In this document: one piece after another, positions 63,161 through 64,000 of the stretch | How the letters are laid out: every line of letters starts with the position of its first letter | Position numbering within the stretch: the stretch's first letter is position 1 | Source of the DNA: JAPXSY01 sp033812795 | GTDB lineage: Bacteria; Verrucomicrobiota; Kiritimatiellia; RFP12; UBA1067 | Length of the DNA: 64,000 nucleotides | Direction: 5' to 3' | Assembly: GCA_033812795.1 (NCBI GenBank) | Contig: JAPXSY010000008.1 | Location: 16,348-80,347, forward strand | Made by a program: the position numbers and the translations under genes | The notes under the pieces: generated by a model | What the model was told of the DNA's origin: nothing | Database searches by the model: none | What the model saw: the letters and a program-made list of their open reading frames with translations, nothing else

Positions 63161-63892
63161 TCAACGGCCTGATCCTGAAACAACGGCATCCCCTTCATAC
63201 GTCTGCCAGAGCCGCGGGTTGAACGGGGCCTTCCGCGAAGCGCAATTCTCCCGATGGCACACCTCGCACCCCCGGAAATCGCTCTGGGTTGCGAACAGGA
63301 TACCGGAGAGGGTTTTATTGGGGATCATCAGGCAAGAGTCCGTCAGGGTCACGCCGATGGCCGTAGACGCCTCCCCCAGCAACGCGAACAGTTCGCGCTG
63401 TTGTTCGATCGGCCAAACCGTCACATCGCCGGAACCCGGCAGCATCATCGCCGTCTTTCCGAGCCGGTACCGTTGCCGCACCCTTTCGCCGACCGACTCG
63501 ACCGCAGCGGACAGCATCTGGCTCTTCAACAGATCCCGCCAGTATGCGCGCAACACCTCTCCGTCGGCGGGATACGCCGCATCCATCTCGTTGCCGCAGG
63601 TCATCAAAACCGGGAACACGCGCCCCACCTCCGCGAGATTACGTTTCAGAACCCGACTGGTGAACACCCTGCCGCCGATGCGCACCGTGTCTTCTCCGAC
63701 GGGTTCCACAAACGCCTCGGTGTAGGCGGCCTTGGGCCGACCGACTTCCGCGGCGCGCTCCGCCAGAGCCAGCAGTTCCGCCGCGTCCTCGGAACCGGCC
63801 TCGACATGCGCCTCACGCAGCAGACGCGTCCAATCGACCGTAAACGGGATATGTGTCAGGATCTCCATACCGAAAAAGAACGGCGCAGACAC
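63161..63892 (-). CDS. Methionine-synthase-activation-domain-like protein (cobalamin-related)
   Basis: 243 residues; GTG 63890-63892 has GGAG eight nt upstream and is preferred over ATG 63868, which has none. The region RLGKTAMMLPGSGDVTVWPI, IGVTLTDSCLMIPNKTLSGILF and a final GCEVCHRENCASR resembles the activation domain of B12-dependent methionine synthase, found in some bacteria as a separate protein. In the full enzyme this domain binds S-adenosylmethionine and helps to reactivate oxidised cobalamin. The C-terminal Cys-x2-Cys-x4-Cys group may bind a metal or be redox active. The first 100 residues are a variable N-terminal part. Alone in this window; no metH or radical partner is near. Confidence 0.7.
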   Translation of the reverse strand: MSAPFFFGMEILTHIPFTVDWTRLLREAHVEAGSEDAAELLALAERAAEVGRPKAAYTEAFVEPVGEDTVRIGGRVFTSRVLKRNLAEVGRVFPVLMTCGNEMDAAYPADGEVLRAYWRDLLKSQMLSAAVESVGERVRQRYRLGKTAMMLPGSGDVTVWPIEQQRELFALLGEASTAIGVTLTDSCLMIPNKTLSGILFATQSDFRGCEVCHRENCASRKAPFNPRLWQTYEGDAVVSGSGR

Positions 63893-63981
63893 CGGATATG
63901 CTCCGGAACCTTAACCGTATTGCGTTATCGTACACACCCTTCCCCGGTCCATCAAGCCGGAAACCGGAATCGGTCAGTGAC

Positions 63982-64000
63982 GGGGGGGGGGGGGGGGGGG
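63982..64000. other. Run of 19 G at the window end
   Basis: The last 19 bases are all G. A homopolymer of this length at the end of a sequence is typical of a contig edge or of sequencing without signal and should not be read as genome content. Confidence 0.8.

Overview
The window is GC-rich (roughly 60%) and bacterial. It is dominated by secreted carbohydrate-active enzymes and giant beta-helix proteins, with only a short housekeeping island near 52-54 kb. The mix (many right-handed parallel beta-helix proteins, LamG-type domains, tandem sialate O-acetylesterases, GH127, GH78, GH16 and GH39-like enzymes, very large multidomain secreted proteins, and no SusC/SusD pair) is what I would expect from the PVC superphylum, most likely Kiritimatiellota or a neighbouring Verrucomicrobia/Lentisphaerae lineage. 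No 16S or marker protein decides this. The window ends in a run of 19 G, so the right edge is probably a contig end.

Layout. (1) 1-11.1 kb, minus strand: a GH127 enzyme, a beta-helix protein, a giant glycosidase-like protein (called here the WWN family after its N-terminal PWWN signature), a second beta-helix protein with a LamG-like front end, and the start of a second WWN protein. (2) 11.4-13.3 kb, plus: a short GH78-type rhamnosidase, overlapping tail to tail with a LamG/TIM-barrel-like protein at 13.1-16.6 kb on the minus strand. (3) 16.7-47.9 kb, plus: a colinear run of 14 genes. It holds two beta-helix proteins, a GH43/32-like propeller, an acetylxylan-esterase-like protein, a GH28-like protein, two sialate O-acetylesterases, a TIM-barrel-like protein, a propeller/alpha-barrel fusion, a GH39-like enzyme, a GH16-SGNH fusion, a third WWN protein, a tandemly duplicated M23/PKD protein, a degenerate sialate-O-acetylesterase-like protein and a fourth intact one. 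(4) 48-52 kb: a lipoprotein GH78 rhamnosidase (minus) between an RHS remnant and a LamG remnant. (5) 52.1-54.5 kb: mnmA, nth, rpsU and tRNA-Tyr with clear promoters and terminators. (6) 54.7-63.1 kb: inverted copies of a roughly 400-bp intergenic repeat enclosing GH16, an N-acetylmuramoyl-L-alanine amidase, a second GH127, an FGGY kinase and an AraC-type regulator remnant. (7) 63.2-63.9 kb: a methionine-synthase-activation-like protein.

How the genes may work together (inference). Nearly every enzyme in regions 1-4 has a signal peptide. Their activities (rhamnosidase, L-arabinofuranosidase, polygalacturonase-like, several deacetylases) point to an acetylated, rhamnose- and arabinose-containing polymer such as pectic rhamnogalacturonan or arabinogalactan. 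The window has no transporter and no intact regulator, so uptake and control must be encoded elsewhere. The most original parts are the WWN family with its beta-helix neighbours, the double M23-PKD protein, the esterase-like protein lacking its catalytic motifs, two enzyme fusions, and an intergenic repeat system that has entered coding sequence in places.
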